This document shows positions 1 to 6,521 of a stretch of DNA of 29,639 nucleotides, piece by piece. The stretch comes from a virus: the IMG/VR virus record IMGVR_UViG_3300022198_003486, positions 1-29,639 of that record; one strand, 5' to 3'. A program made the position numbers and the translations under genes. How positions within the stretch are numbered: the stretch's first letter is position 1; each line of letters begins with the position of its first letter. Under the pieces are notes generated by a model. That model was given only the letters and a program-made list of their open reading frames with translations. It searched no databases and had not been told where the DNA came from.

Positions 1-51
1 GTATAACACCCGCCGCAGGCTTGCTATACACCCGCTACGAGTTTAAAAGAG

Positions 52-128
<77 letters not shown>

Positions 129-133
129 TTAAT

Positions 134-208
134 TGGCGGTCTATAGGAGAATTGAACTCCTGATTCCAGCGTGACAAGCTAGCGTGATAACCACTTCACT
201 AATAGACC
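134..208 (-). tRNA. tRNA-Asp (anticodon GTC)
   Basis: On the minus strand the acceptor GGTCTAT pairs with ATAGACC, followed by discriminator G and an encoded CCA. The anticodon loop TTGTCAC sits on a stem CTAGC/GCTGG, giving GTC, and the T arm is AGGAG/CTCCT. Only five bases separate it from tRNA-Thr and four from tRNA-Glu, so the three are probably cut from one precursor. Confidence 0.95.
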
Positions 209-212
209 AGTA

Positions 213-287
213 TGGCAGGGTATAGGAGAATCGAACTCCTGTTGCAAGGATGAAAACCTTGTGTCCTAACCACTAGACGAATACCCC
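213..287 (-). tRNA. tRNA-Glu (anticodon TTC)
   Basis: On the minus strand the acceptor GGGGTAT pairs with ATACCCT (one G-T pair). The anticodon stem CAAGG/CCTTG holds loop TTTTCAT (anticodon TTC), the T arm is AGGAG/CTCCT around TTCGATT, and the CCA end is encoded. It lies six bases past the stop codon of the last protein gene of the operon, so it is most likely read through from that message. Confidence 0.95.
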
Positions 288-293
288 TTTTGG

Positions 294-503
294 TTAATCG
301 AATTGCACCATTCGTAAGTTAACTACTGCTGTAGTAAAAGTAATGTTGTCGTCTTTCAATGTGACGGCTAACTGATTTTGAAGTTGTGCATTTGGCTCTG
401 GACTAGAGACCACTTCAAAATACTGCCCATGTTCTTCAATAATTTTTCTTAGTTTTGGATTAGCTGGTAATATCTTTGCCCACCTTCTATCTCTTAGCCT
501 CAT
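294..503 (-). CDS. Hypothetical protein, 69 aa
   Basis: Last protein gene of the leftward operon, just before the tRNA cluster. The ATG overlaps the end of the upstream helix-turn-helix gene by four bases and is preceded by AGGAG at five bases, which fixes the start. The N-terminus is arginine- and lysine-rich (MRLRDRRWAK); the rest is a mixed sequence with alternating polar and hydrophobic residues that could form beta strands (NITFTTAVVNLRMVQF). There is no membrane segment or signal peptide. I do not recognise a family. Confidence 0.75.
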   Translation of the reverse strand: MRLRDRRWAKILPANPKLRKIIEEHGQYFEVVSSPEPNAQLQNQLAVTLKDDNITFTTAVVNLRMVQFD

Positions 504-877
504 CGAATCTCCTCCTTGAAAACTATTTGATAGCCCTCTAAATTATCTTGACCATTTGCTTCAAACTCATATAAAGTATCCATGAGTTGTTTTAGATCTG
601 ATTTAGGAGATTTCTCTAAACCAAGTATAGAATTTACACTAATGTCTAATATTGAAGCTATGTTTTCTACTATTTCTTTTTTAGTAATCGGGTCTTCGCC
701 AGTCTTTGTTTTATAGACTGTTTTCTTGTAGACACCTTCCCTACTTAGTTTTCCTATTATAGATTTTACACTTTTACCCATTTCTTTACTTAGGTTTTCA
801 ACTGTTTCTCTACTAGGATTTTCTAAGTATTGCTCTTTCATATAGTTTACTTGTTCTTCTGTATAGTTTACACTCAT
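500..877 (-). CDS. Two-domain DNA-binding-like protein (HTH plus C-terminal KxEL module)
   Basis: A 125-aa protein. Residues about 5-50 (NYTEEQV, NPSRETVENLSKEMGKS, SIIGKLSREGVY) look like the helix-turn-helix/SANT-type domain of small phage DNA-binding proteins. Residues about 65-105 (ITKKEIVENIASIL, SILGLEKSPKSDLKQLMDTL) form a second helical module. The protein is clearly paralogous to the gene at 5744-6052 over both domains, and the second module alone makes up the genes at 7200-7334 and 9016-9156. The start is supported by GGGG seven bases upstream and an ATGA overlap with the preceding gene. A regulatory or genome-organising role is inferred. Confidence 0.8.
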   Translation of the reverse strand: MSVNYTEEQVNYMKEQYLENPSRETVENLSKEMGKSVKSIIGKLSREGVYKKTVYKTKTGEDPITKKEIVENIASILDISVNSILGLEKSPKSDLKQLMDTLYEFEANGQDNLEGYQIVFKEEIR

Positions 878-1068
878 ATAATTTCCCCTTCAGCTTCTAA
901 AAGTTCTTGTTCTTTTCTATCATCTTCTATAATTCTAATGATTTCATCAGCACTTAAATGCCAATCCTTCATTAGTATTTGAATACTCTGTTTCTCACCG
1001 AAACCATTTGCTATGTTTTGTTCGTGATCATACAACACATTTATTTTAATACCTTGCCCTATCTGCAT
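874..1068 (-). CDS. Hypothetical acidic protein, 64 aa
   Basis: The start has GGAG seven bases upstream and lies inside the end of the preceding gene, so translation is coupled on both sides (an ATGA overlap follows). The protein is acidic, with a helical C-terminal half (SADEIIRIIEDDRKEQELLEAEGEII). No cysteine clusters or membrane segment. Family not recognised. Confidence 0.7.
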   Translation of the reverse strand: MQIGQGIKINVLYDHEQNIANGFGEKQSIQILMKDWHLSADEIIRIIEDDRKEQELLEAEGEII

Positions 1069-1288
1069 CTGCTTTCTCCTCGTTCATTCTTGTTACACAC
1101 TCGTCAGGTGTGAGTGTCGGTTCTGTTTTAATCATTTCACCACTTGGTGTTTCCAGAGTATATGAACCATCATTATACTCTATTTTAAATCCATTTGGAT
1201 CACCAAGTATATACTTTACTTTCTTAGCCCATTTTTCGGCTTCTAAAAGTTTTCTTTGTTTTTCTACTAACTCGTTATACTGTCCCAT
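1046..1288 (-). CDS. Hypothetical protein, 80 aa
   Basis: Begins with a charged amphipathic helix (residues 1-25, rich in K and E), then a segment with beta character (FKIEYNDGSYTLETPSGEMI), then a second acidic helix. The start overlaps the end of the 56-codon gene upstream; the end overlaps the next gene. Packing and reading direction match the operon. No recognised family. Confidence 0.7.
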   Translation of the reverse strand: MGQYNELVEKQRKLLEAEKWAKKVKYILGDPNGFKIEYNDGSYTLETPSGEMIKTEPTLTPDECVTRMNEEKADADRARY

Positions 1289-1445
1289 GCTTTACCTCGC
1301 AAATAATATAATCATACTCGTCAACAGCTAGAATATACACTTGGTTTCCGTCTGGGTATGTAAATGTATTTCCCTCTTGTTTTGCTACTTTCATTCCTTC
1401 TAATACTCTATAAAGAGGTAATCCTAACTGTGAGCTTGTAATCAT
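1275..1445 (-). CDS. Small hypothetical protein, 56 aa
   Basis: An open frame of 56 codons fills the gap between the Api92-like gene and the 80-aa gene. Its ATG overlaps the upstream stop as ATGA, and its 3' end runs 14 bases into the downstream gene, the same packing seen through the operon. The sequence is MITSSQLGLPLYRVLEG, then FTYPDGNQVYILAVDEYDYI, suggesting a small beta-sheet fold. No family recognised; coding status rests on context and lack of alternatives. Confidence 0.65.
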   Translation of the reverse strand: MITSSQLGLPLYRVLEGMKVAKQEGNTFTYPDGNQVYILAVDEYDYIICEVKHGTV

Positions 1446-2092
1446 ATTAATCTGAACTCTCCTGTTTCAAAGAAGTTATGCACTGCATCATCGGCTACAT
1501 CTTGTGGAATTACTACATTACCATTCTCTAAGGTAAATTCGTCAAACCATTCAAAGTCAGCTTCATCAATAGCTTCACCAAAGTACTCTCTGTATTCATC
1601 CATCATTACATCACCATCAAGATAGTTTTCATCATGGTATACATCCCAGTTGCCATCATCAGCATCTTTTTCAGTTTCCCACTCATCTACACCTATGAAG
1701 TTTCTAAACTCATCTTCATAAGTCATCTTTGCAGTGACGGGTGTGTCAAAAGTTTTACTTAGATGATATACTAAGTTCCACGCCATCTCTGTAGGCGGAG
1801 ACCAAGCACTATAACCTGTTAACATACAGCCACCAAAGTCATCAACACTACACCATTTAGCCCCAACATTGTTAACATACCAATTCCAACTGTCTTTTAG
1901 ATAGCCGTCCTCGTCATATTCTCTTTCACAATGCGACATAAAAGGTTGTTCCTCTAGTTCTTTGAACTCTTGAAACTCATACTCACTGTCATCCCAGCTT
2001 TTCATTTTTCTTGGTTGGGTGGAAATAACACTTTCAAACTGCTCATCAGTAATGCCTTCTACTTGTAGATTAAAATATACATGATTTGCCAT
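1442..2092 (-). CDS. Api92-like (DUF1281-type, ferredoxin-like) phage protein
   Basis: A 216-aa acidic protein. It starts ANHVYFNLQVEG, a beta-strand opening typical of the ferredoxin-like Api92/DUF1281 family, and has the family's tail-end signature: WYVNNVGAKWCSVDD followed by SAWSPPTEMAWNLV. Between and after these is a long, very acidic insertion (about residues 120-190, rich in D, E, Y and W). Proteins of this family are common in phages and mobile elements and have no established function. Family placement is from motif recognition; the acidic part could mimic DNA, but that is speculation. Confidence 0.75.
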   Translation of the reverse strand: MANHVYFNLQVEGITDEQFESVISTQPRKMKSWDDSEYEFQEFKELEEQPFMSHCEREYDEDGYLKDSWNWYVNNVGAKWCSVDDFGGCMLTGYSAWSPPTEMAWNLVYHLSKTFDTPVTAKMTYEDEFRNFIGVDEWETEKDADDGNWDVYHDENYLDGDVMMDEYREYFGEAIDEADFEWFDEFTLENGNVVIPQDVADDAVHNFFETGEFRLI

Positions 2093-2517
2093 TATATATC
2101 CCCCTCTTTTCTTATTTCACTGCGAACAACTTCAAACCCATTCGGATATCTTTGTTCTAGTTTTTTAATGTTTTCTTGCATTACTTCTTCAGGAGTGAAG
2201 CCAAGAGCCATACAGCCTTGACACCAATACCAAAGAACATCACCTAACTCTCTTTTCATATGAAATATCTCTGCTTCAGTGAAAGGAGTGTCAGCTTGGA
2301 ATATCTTTTTCTTTACTACTTCTGCAAATTCACCACTTTCTGCCATCATTCCAATAACGGCAGTCATTAGTCTTGCTACTTGCACAGACTCATAAACATC
2401 TCCGTTTACCTGTCCATGAGTGCCTCGCAAATTTAGCACTCTGTTAGAAAGTATACTTGTATTTCTACTAGCATCTGAAGTAGTTGTGTCTACAAATTTT
2501 GCGTAATCGTTTATCAT
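2092..2517 (-). CDS. mazG: MazG-like nucleotide pyrophosphohydrolase
   Basis: A 141-aa all-alpha NTP pyrophosphohydrolase. The metal-binding pattern is complete: ESGEFAE at residues 60-66 (E63, E66) and ELGD at 90-93, followed by the usual LWYW helix and the closing NIKKLEQRYPNGF motif of single-domain MazG proteins. These enzymes hydrolyse (d)NTPs to NMP and pyrophosphate; phage copies are thought to clean nucleotide pools or alter the host alarmone response. It is cytosolic and lies mid-operon among small genes. The upstream gene ends three bases before the start, so it is co-transcribed. Confidence 0.9.
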   Translation of the reverse strand: MINDYAKFVDTTTSDASRNTSILSNRVLNLRGTHGQVNGDVYESVQVARLMTAVIGMMAESGEFAEVVKKKIFQADTPFTEAEIFHMKRELGDVLWYWCQGCMALGFTPEEVMQENIKKLEQRYPNGFEVVRSEIRKEGDI

Positions 2518-2520
2518 ATT

Positions 2521-2712
2521 TTACCTACCTAATGTTTTTAAATCGTATTCTGTTATATATTGATATGCACCTTTGTTATAGGTGATACCTACCTGTTGTT
2601 TTCTTTTTTCAGCAAGTCGTTTTGCTACTGCTTCACCACACTCTAAACATGTGATATAACCCAAATTAAAACGGGCTTCGGGTATTCTATCCCCACATTC
2701 ATTGCACGGCAT
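2521..2712 (-). CDS. C4 zinc-ribbon protein, DksA/TraR-like
   Basis: A 63-aa protein with CNEC at residues 3-6 and CLEC at 22-25, separated by GDRIPEARFNLGYIT. This spacing and the IPEAR segment resemble the C-terminal zinc finger of DksA/TraR proteins, here without the coiled coil that enters the RNA polymerase channel. A TTG lies directly upstream of the ATG; I take the ATG. The start overlaps the end of the preceding gene by 14 bases. It may bind RNA polymerase or nucleic acid, but the finger alone does not prove this. Confidence 0.7.
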   Translation of the reverse strand: MPCNECGDRIPEARFNLGYITCLECGEAVAKRLAEKRKQQVGITYNKGAYQYITEYDLKTLGR

Positions 2713-2923
2713 CAATTTCTAACTCCTTACTTGTAATAGTTTTACCACTTGCTAATACTACATCCATCCACTTTGGGTTTTTCCAAATTGTTATTCCACA
2801 CCAATGCTTAGTGTATGCACTTGGATCTGTGGGGTGTTTAATTTCAACAATATGTGAATTATTACATTTTGTTCCCAATTTATACTCAAGATTTGGGTTT
2901 CTTTTCCATATTGGTTTGTACAT
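2699..2923 (-). CDS. Hypothetical protein, 74 aa
   Basis: Basic, aromatic-rich protein (MYKPIWKRNPNLEYK; HWCGITIWKNPKWMDVV). Two cysteines (20 and 42) and several histidines are present but not in a recognisable zinc pattern. GGAG lies upstream of the ATG at a normal distance. Its 3' end overlaps the zinc-ribbon gene. No known family seen. Confidence 0.65.
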   Translation of the reverse strand: MYKPIWKRNPNLEYKLGTKCNNSHIVEIKHPTDPSAYTKHWCGITIWKNPKWMDVVLASGKTITSKELEIDAVQ

Positions 2924-2953
2924 AAATTCTCCTAATAAATAAAAAATATACTA

Positions 2954-3160
2954 CTATTCACCTAATACTAATCTCTGTAGCTTCGATAGAATAGCACTAT
3001 ATTCTGCATTTAACTCTACGAGTGCTGTGTTTAAATCATCAAGCTGTTGCATTGCAGTCTTGATATCTTCTTCGCAAAGATCGAGATGTCGGTTTAACAT
3101 CTCGATTTGTTCTTCTCTTTGCAAAATTTCTCTTGATGGAAATTGTAAAATTTTTGCCAT
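2954..3160 (-). CDS. Small coiled-coil protein
   Basis: A 68-aa protein starting AKILQFPSREI, an opening I know from many small phage proteins. It is followed by a heptad-rich helix (residues about 16-64) with regularly spaced L, I and M, so it probably dimerises as a coiled coil. The ATG overlaps the stop of the 26-codon membrane gene (TAATG). No catalytic motif. Function unknown. Confidence 0.7.
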   Translation of the reverse strand: MAKILQFPSREILQREEQIEMLNRHLDLCEEDIKTAMQQLDDLNTALVELNAEYSAILSKLQRLVLGE

Positions 3161-3240
3161 TATAGTTTTCCTACTAATAGTGCCACATATGATATTAGCA
3201 CTAGCCAGCCAATGATTAGGAGTCCTGAGTCGCTACCCAC
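3160..3240 (-). CDS. 26-aa single-helix membrane peptide
   Basis: A GTG-started frame encodes a short polar start (GSDSG) and then an uninterrupted hydrophobic helix (LLIIGWLVLISYVALLVG) ending in KL. It overlaps the end of the upstream gene and its stop overlaps the next ATG (TAATG). GGAG lies ten bases before the GTG. Without this gene there would be a gap in an otherwise gapless operon. It would span the inner membrane once. Size makes the call uncertain. Confidence 0.5.
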   Translation of the reverse strand: MGSDSGLLIIGWLVLISYVALLVGKL

Positions 3241-3443
3241 TGTATTTTTACTCCTCGTCTAATAAGCTCGTTTACACACTTTTGTTTTACTTTCGGTTTA
3301 ACACCATATCTGTTGATTTCTTCAAAGAGTGCTTCTTTGGTTGCACACTTTAAGTAGTAATGTTTATACTTCTTTACTACTATGTTTGCACCGCCTCTCT
3401 TTCTAAAATTTGTTCTTTCACTTTCTCTATACTTAGCTGGCAT
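3216..3443 (-). CDS. Small basic protein, 75 aa
   Basis: Rich in K and R, especially at the start (PAKYRESERTNFRKRGG), with a helical C-terminal half (KQKCVNELIRRGVKIQW). AGGAGG five bases before the ATG decides the start over the GTG two codons upstream. The 5' end overlaps the preceding gene by 11 bases. A nucleic-acid-binding role is possible from charge alone; no family recognised. Confidence 0.7.
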   Translation of the reverse strand: MPAKYRESERTNFRKRGGANIVVKKYKHYYLKCATKEALFEEINRYGVKPKVKQKCVNELIRRGVKIQWVATQDS

Positions 3444-3795
3444 TTGCACCTCCTCTTGTGTTATCGTTTGCCAAAACTCCTGTTATCATACCCACTTCAG
3501 TTTTATACTCTGATTGGGCTTTGTCCTCGATCAGCTCTATAATTTGATCTCGCATGTCCATCCATGAGTGATACTCGTAGCTGAATGTATCTGCCACCTC
3601 TAAGATTGCATCTTCAATCCATAGGTTTGATACTATTACATTATGATCCCCTATGAAATCATCACTGTGAAGGTCTTTATCAAAACTTGGGCAATAATCA
3701 AGCTCGCCTCGTATCTCATTTACACTAAATGTAATGAAGGGGTGTTCATATTCTAAATCTACTTTGCCGTTTTTGATTTCTGCACCTGTAATCAT
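3433..3795 (-). CDS. Hypothetical acidic protein, 120 aa
   Basis: Strongly acidic, with beta-like segments at the start (AEIKNGKVDLEYEHPFITFSV) and a helical middle (WIEDAILEVADTF, DQIIELIEDKA). Its ATG overlaps the stop of the upstream gene as ATGA, marking translational coupling. No membrane segment, signal or zinc motif. I do not recognise a family. Confidence 0.7.
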   Translation of the reverse strand: MITGAEIKNGKVDLEYEHPFITFSVNEIRGELDYCPSFDKDLHSDDFIGDHNVIVSNLWIEDAILEVADTFSYEYHSWMDMRDQIIELIEDKAQSEYKTEVGMITGVLANDNTRGGANAS

Positions 3796-3992
3796 TTGAC
3801 AATCCTTACTTGCCCTACTGTGGACTCAGTTTCTTTCTTTGCTTTTTTGTCATTGATTTTGAACTCGCCTTTCCAGAAGCCCATAGCTTCTCTCCTGCGA
3901 AGTTCTTTTCTTACAGACGCACCGAACTCTCCAATGTCGTATTGGTGAGTCAATAAGTCTTTACTATCCATTTGCATAATATCTAAATTCAC
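3792..3992 (-). CDS. Hypothetical protein, 66 aa
   Basis: GTG start with AGGAGG seven bases upstream; the GTG overlaps the stop codon of the preceding 41-codon gene by one base. Acidic first third (NLDIMQMDSKDLL), then basic (KELRRREAMGFWKGEFK, KKAKKE). The mixed charge suggests a small helical binding protein. No known family. Confidence 0.7.
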   Translation of the reverse strand: MNLDIMQMDSKDLLTHQYDIGEFGASVRKELRRREAMGFWKGEFKINDKKAKKETESTVGQVRIVK

Positions 3993-4117
3993 TACTGCAC
4001 CTCCTCGTTTTTGTGCTTTGATTTTCTACTGTATTTTGATTTATCACGCATAACTGTGCTTCGCTGGAATAATCTAGCGAACTTTGCTACTAAATTTTGC
4101 GTTTTTCCTTTTTTCAT
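3992..4117 (-). CDS. Small basic protein, 41 aa, first gene of the left operon
   Basis: Starts MKKGKTQNLVAKFARLFQRS and stays lysine- and arginine-rich to the end. The ATG lies nine bases after a perfect -10 box, so the expected leader is about three bases with no ribosome binding site: nearly leaderless translation. A longer in-frame start upstream would lie inside the promoter and is rejected. As the first gene it sets expression of everything down to the tRNAs. Function unknown; charge suggests nucleic-acid binding. Confidence 0.65.
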   Translation of the reverse strand: MKKGKTQNLVAKFARLFQRSTVMRDKSKYSRKSKHKNEEVQ

Positions 4118-4126
4118 AATAGATAT

Positions 4127-4155
4127 ATTATACAGGAGTTGGGGAATATTGTCAA
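4127..4155 (-). promoter_or_regulatory. Sigma-70 promoter of the leftward operon
   Basis: On the minus strand TTGACA (4155-4150) and TATAAT (4132-4127) match consensus at every position, with a 17-bp spacer. It is the only consensus promoter I see for the genes at 4117-294 and the tRNAs. Confidence 0.9.
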
Positions 4156-4206
4156 GAAATTTTTTTGATTTGGCATCAAAAATTTGATGTGATGGGATTG
4201 TGGATA

Positions 4207-4274
4207 ACAAAAAACCCTATGAAGCGGTGTTGTTGGTCTTGCCCGTCGGCTCACAACTCCTACAACATAGGGTT
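4207..4274 (-). terminator. Rho-independent-type terminator ending the large RNA
   Basis: On the minus strand AACCCTATG (4274-4266) pairs with CATAGGGTT (4221-4213) over nine bases, and the second arm runs straight into a T-run (4214-4209). The loop is long, about 44 bases, and probably folds inside itself. The same hairpin could be both the 3' domain of the RNA and its terminator. Confidence 0.65.
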
Positions 4275-5460
4275 CAAACGATCTTTTTTGATTTTGATTG
4301 GTTTTAGTTAGGCTATGCAAACCAATGTCTAAAAAATATGCCCATTGCTTTTTTACTGTCAGAGTCGTATATTGCAAATGCTACATTATTTCACTCATTT
4401 ATACTGCAGTGCAGTGTTCGGTTTTGTGGTTTGCAATACCACTACTTCCATAAATTGTGCCATCATAAGGGTGTTTTTTCGCTAGACTCACATCTCCTTG
4501 ATGGTGGCTACTCTACTCGTAAACTTTCGCAGTCTCCACTCGTCCACTGAACTACTCCTTCCACCCGTTGCTCGTATAGGCACTTTCGTTGCGGGTTGCT
4601 ACTTAGAGAAGATAGCTACTCATCATCAGCGTTTCCACCTTGTGAGAGCCAATCCATAGATCTTCTCAGGTACAGATTGGCATTGCCAGTAGCGTGTTTT
4701 TTACCACTTGGACATTGGCTCGTTCCTGTAATTTTCATACTTAGGTCAAGTGTTTATAATGTCAAATTCTCACTTGATACTGCCGTCATGTGGTTGGCAC
4801 TTACTTCGTCCTGCAACTTGCGTTAAGACAAGGCGGGCTAGGTATACACAGCCGAAACTGTTAGTGCCAATGTTTTTGTTAACACTGTGTGAGGTAGGCA
4901 TTTACTCCTCAACCTTACTCACAGCGTAAGAATATTGCTATCCTTAAGAGAGCTTGCATTCGTGGAAGGATTATTTTACCGCCTAAGCTGATACATTTAT
5001 TTTTTCCTATTACCCACTAGGGCAAACTCTATTAAAAATAGTGCTGTTTTCCCACTAGTCTACAGTTTCTCTGGAAAACGCTGCATAAATGCCGAGCATC
5101 TGTCCTGCGTACTCAGTGCAGGCAGTCTGACCTACTATCGACCAGCGTAGGTACTGGGTGAGCGTATTCTCATGCCTACTCACGAGGCACTTATCCCATT
5201 ACCACCTGATAAGAAGGGGGAACAGTCATATAACGATTACTGAACATCACGGGATCGCAATATTAACCTCTATTGCCCGATTATGAGGGGCGTATTCACC
5301 TGTTAGCCATTAGGGTGCACTTTTATCGGAATTGCACACTACGCCACTTCTATTACCATGCATAGTAGCCCTAAGTGGAGGGCAACAAGTCCAGCTCACA
5401 GAGGGATTAACCCATTTTCCGAAAAGCCATTCGAGAACTTGTGTTTTTCTTCTCAAATAT
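4207..5460 (-). ncRNA. Candidate giant structured non-coding RNA, about 1.25 kb
   Basis: This stretch has no credible gene on either strand, yet it starts at a perfect minus-strand promoter and ends in a hairpin followed by a T-run. Strong helices fill it: 4746-4752 with 4771-4777; 4794-4801 with 4863-4870; 4941-4945 with 4966-4970; 5104-5108 with 5118-5122; 5190-5195 with 5208-5213. Two arrangements are pseudoknots: 4606-4613 pairs into the loop of helix 4648-4654/4675-4681, and 5158-5162 pairs into the loop of 5173-5177/5185-5189. Size, pseudoknots, phage setting and nearby tRNAs recall the GOLLD and ROOL large RNA classes, but I cannot confirm membership from sequence alone. The function of such RNAs is not settled. 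Confidence 0.7.
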
Positions 5461-5466
5461 AGGAAT

Positions 5467-5495
5467 ATTATATCAAGAGTGAAACCATTTGTCAA
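5467..5495 (-). promoter_or_regulatory. Sigma-70 promoter for the large RNA (proximal)
   Basis: Minus-strand TTGACA (5495-5490), 17-bp spacer, TATAAT (5472-5467). The predicted transcript start is near 5460. There is no gene for more than a kilobase downstream, which is a main argument for a non-coding RNA. Confidence 0.9.
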
Positions 5496-5635
5496 GAAAA
5501 ATTTTGAATTATTTTTCTTGAGGTGGGCGTTGTATGTGGAATTTTCCTTTAATGCACTTCCAAAAACTTATGCAACCCTACTGAGAAGGTCTACCATTAA
5601 ATTGGTTTGTTATCTTCTCTTTTTCTCTTAAATAT
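5496..5635 (-). other. Gene-free segment between duplicated promoters; possible small RNA or long 5' leader
   Basis: About 140 bases lie between the start predicted for the upstream promoter (5635) and the -35 box of the next one. I find no gene with a ribosome binding site here; the only ATG-led frame on minus is six codons long. GAGAAG and CTTCTC (about 30 bases apart) can form one hairpin. It may be a small RNA of its own or an extended start of the large RNA. Confidence 0.35.
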
Positions 5636-5641
5636 AAGTAT

Positions 5642-5670
5642 ATTATACAGAGATTTTCACCATTTGTCAA
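5642..5670 (-). promoter_or_regulatory. Sigma-70 promoter for the large RNA (distal, near-duplicate)
   Basis: Minus-strand TTGACA (5670-5665), 17-bp spacer, TATAAT (5647-5642). The first bases of the spacer (AATGGT) and the sequence just after the -10 box (ending TATATTT) match the proximal promoter, so the two look like a segmental duplication. Confidence 0.9.
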
Positions 5671-5714
5671 GAAGAATTTTAATTTTTTTACTACTAATTC
5701 ACCTTGACAAAGGG

Positions 5715-5731
5715 GGTGAGTTAGGCTCACC
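5715..5731 (-). terminator. Hairpin after the 5744-6052 gene; weak terminator candidate
   Basis: GGTGAG and CTCACC pair over six bases around a five-base loop, 13 bases past the stop of the minus-strand gene. No clean T-run follows, so it could equally be a processing or pausing site. Confidence 0.3.
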
Positions 5732-5743
5732 ACTCCTTGACAA

Positions 5744-6052
5744 TTAGTCTACGATTGTGTCAATCAATCTTTGGAGGTCAGCCTTGCTGGCTTTCACTAG
5801 GGAAGGAAATTCCGTACCTAATTTTGACTCAATCTGAGCAAGTAGTTCCGCTTTGCGAACAATCGGCTCACCTGCTTTTGTTGTTCTTGGTTGAGTTTGA
5901 TATACGCCCTCTCTTGAGAGTTTAGCGATAACACTTCTTGTGTTTTTACCCAATTCTTTGGCTAGAGCCTCAACTGTATCTCTAGTTGGGTTTGCTGTGT
6001 ATGTTGCTACCATTTTTTCAGTCATAGCTTCTGTGTAATTAGCTGTCGCCAT
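5744..6052 (-). CDS. Two-domain DNA-binding-like protein, paralogue of the 500-877 gene
   Basis: A 102-aa protein beginning MATANYTEAMTEKM. The N-terminal helix-turn-helix-like region (NPTRDTVEALAKELGKNTR, SVIAKLSREGVY) aligns without gaps to the gene at 500-877, and the C-terminal module (KAELLAQIESKL, SLVKASKADLQRLIDTI) aligns to that gene and to the stand-alone proteins at 7200-7334 and 9016-9156. GGAG six bases upstream supports this ATG. A further in-frame ATG at 6091 sits nine bases after the -10 box and would add 13 residues. Related small proteins occur in marine phages as I know them; a transcription or DNA-organising role is inferred. Confidence 0.85.
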   Translation of the reverse strand: MATANYTEAMTEKMVATYTANPTRDTVEALAKELGKNTRSVIAKLSREGVYQTQPRTTKAGEPIVRKAELLAQIESKLGTEFPSLVKASKADLQRLIDTIVD

Positions 6053-6100
6053 TTGTTCTCCTAAAAATTTGTGTTTTAACCATTTAATCATAATAAGAAT

Positions 6101-6129
6101 ATTATACTAACTTTCATCTGTATTGTCAA
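6101..6129 (-). promoter_or_regulatory. Sigma-70 promoter of the 5744-6052 gene
   Basis: Minus-strand TTGACA (6129-6124), 17-bp spacer, TATAAT (6106-6101), all consensus. The spacer and -35 box lie inside the last codons of the upstream gene, so the promoter evolved within coding DNA. Confidence 0.9.
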
Positions 6130-6307
6130 GAACTGCAGCAAATTTTTTTATTTCTGCTTCTTTCATCAAAGCGAGGGCATTCATACCTTTCCAAATTTGA
6201 ATTTGGGTTGCTTGCCACTTCTCGTATGCCACTTGCTTTTCTTTAGCACGGCACTCCTCATTGACTTGCCTAATGTGTTGTAATTTTACTCGCCTGAATC
6301 TACTCAT
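6107..6307 (-). CDS. Small charged helical protein, 66 aa
   Basis: Starts MSRFRRVKLQHIRQVNEECR with an ATGA overlap to the upstream membrane protein gene, so translation is coupled. It is almost wholly helical and rich in K, R, E and Q in its first 45 residues, becoming more hydrophobic (GMNALALMKEAEIKKFAAVL). Its last codons carry the promoter of the next gene. A longer frame runs upstream but would cover the membrane protein gene. Family not recognised. Confidence 0.65.
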   Translation of the reverse strand: MSRFRRVKLQHIRQVNEECRAKEKQVAYEKWQATQIQIWKGMNALALMKEAEIKKFAAVLDNTDES

Positions 6308-6468
6308 AGACCATAACCTAGTATAAGTATGATGACAATTGCCCAAAACGGATGCAGTATCCAGAATTTGTTGTCTTGCCACCATGAATGTGAGTGAACA
6401 TCATACTTAGTCCGTGATCTTTGTGCCACTTTCGCTAAGTAAGTTGATATGTTCATTCTGTTTTTCAT
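6304..6468 (-). CDS. 54-aa membrane protein, leaderless
   Basis: The ATG lies exactly six bases after the -10 box, so the expected transcript begins on the start codon. The N-terminal 35 residues are polar (ISTYLAKVAQRSRTKYDVHS) and the C-terminus is one membrane helix (HPFWAIVIILILGYGL), giving a C-tail-anchored layout. It is followed by a coupled gene (ATGA). An in-frame ATG two codons upstream would place the start within the spacer after the -10 box. Function unknown. Confidence 0.65.
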   Translation of the reverse strand: MKNRMNISTYLAKVAQRSRTKYDVHSHSWWQDNKFWILHPFWAIVIILILGYGL

Positions 6469-6474
6469 ATACAT

Positions 6475-6503
6475 ATTATAACAATTTTTGTTGGTGTTGT
6501 CAA
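6475..6503 (-). promoter_or_regulatory. Sigma-70 promoter giving a leaderless message
   Basis: Minus-strand TTGACA (6503-6498), 17-bp spacer, TATAAT (6480-6475), then six bases to the ATG at 6468. By the usual geometry +1 is the A of that ATG. Confidence 0.9.
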
Positions 6504-6521
6504 GAAATAATTTTCTCTGCA

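Noticed and set aside
4114-5631. Several open frames of 60-100 codons on both strands in the 4.1-5.6 kb stretch
   Set aside because: They lack ribosome binding sites, show no plausible protein character, and overlap the helices, promoter and terminator of the candidate RNA.
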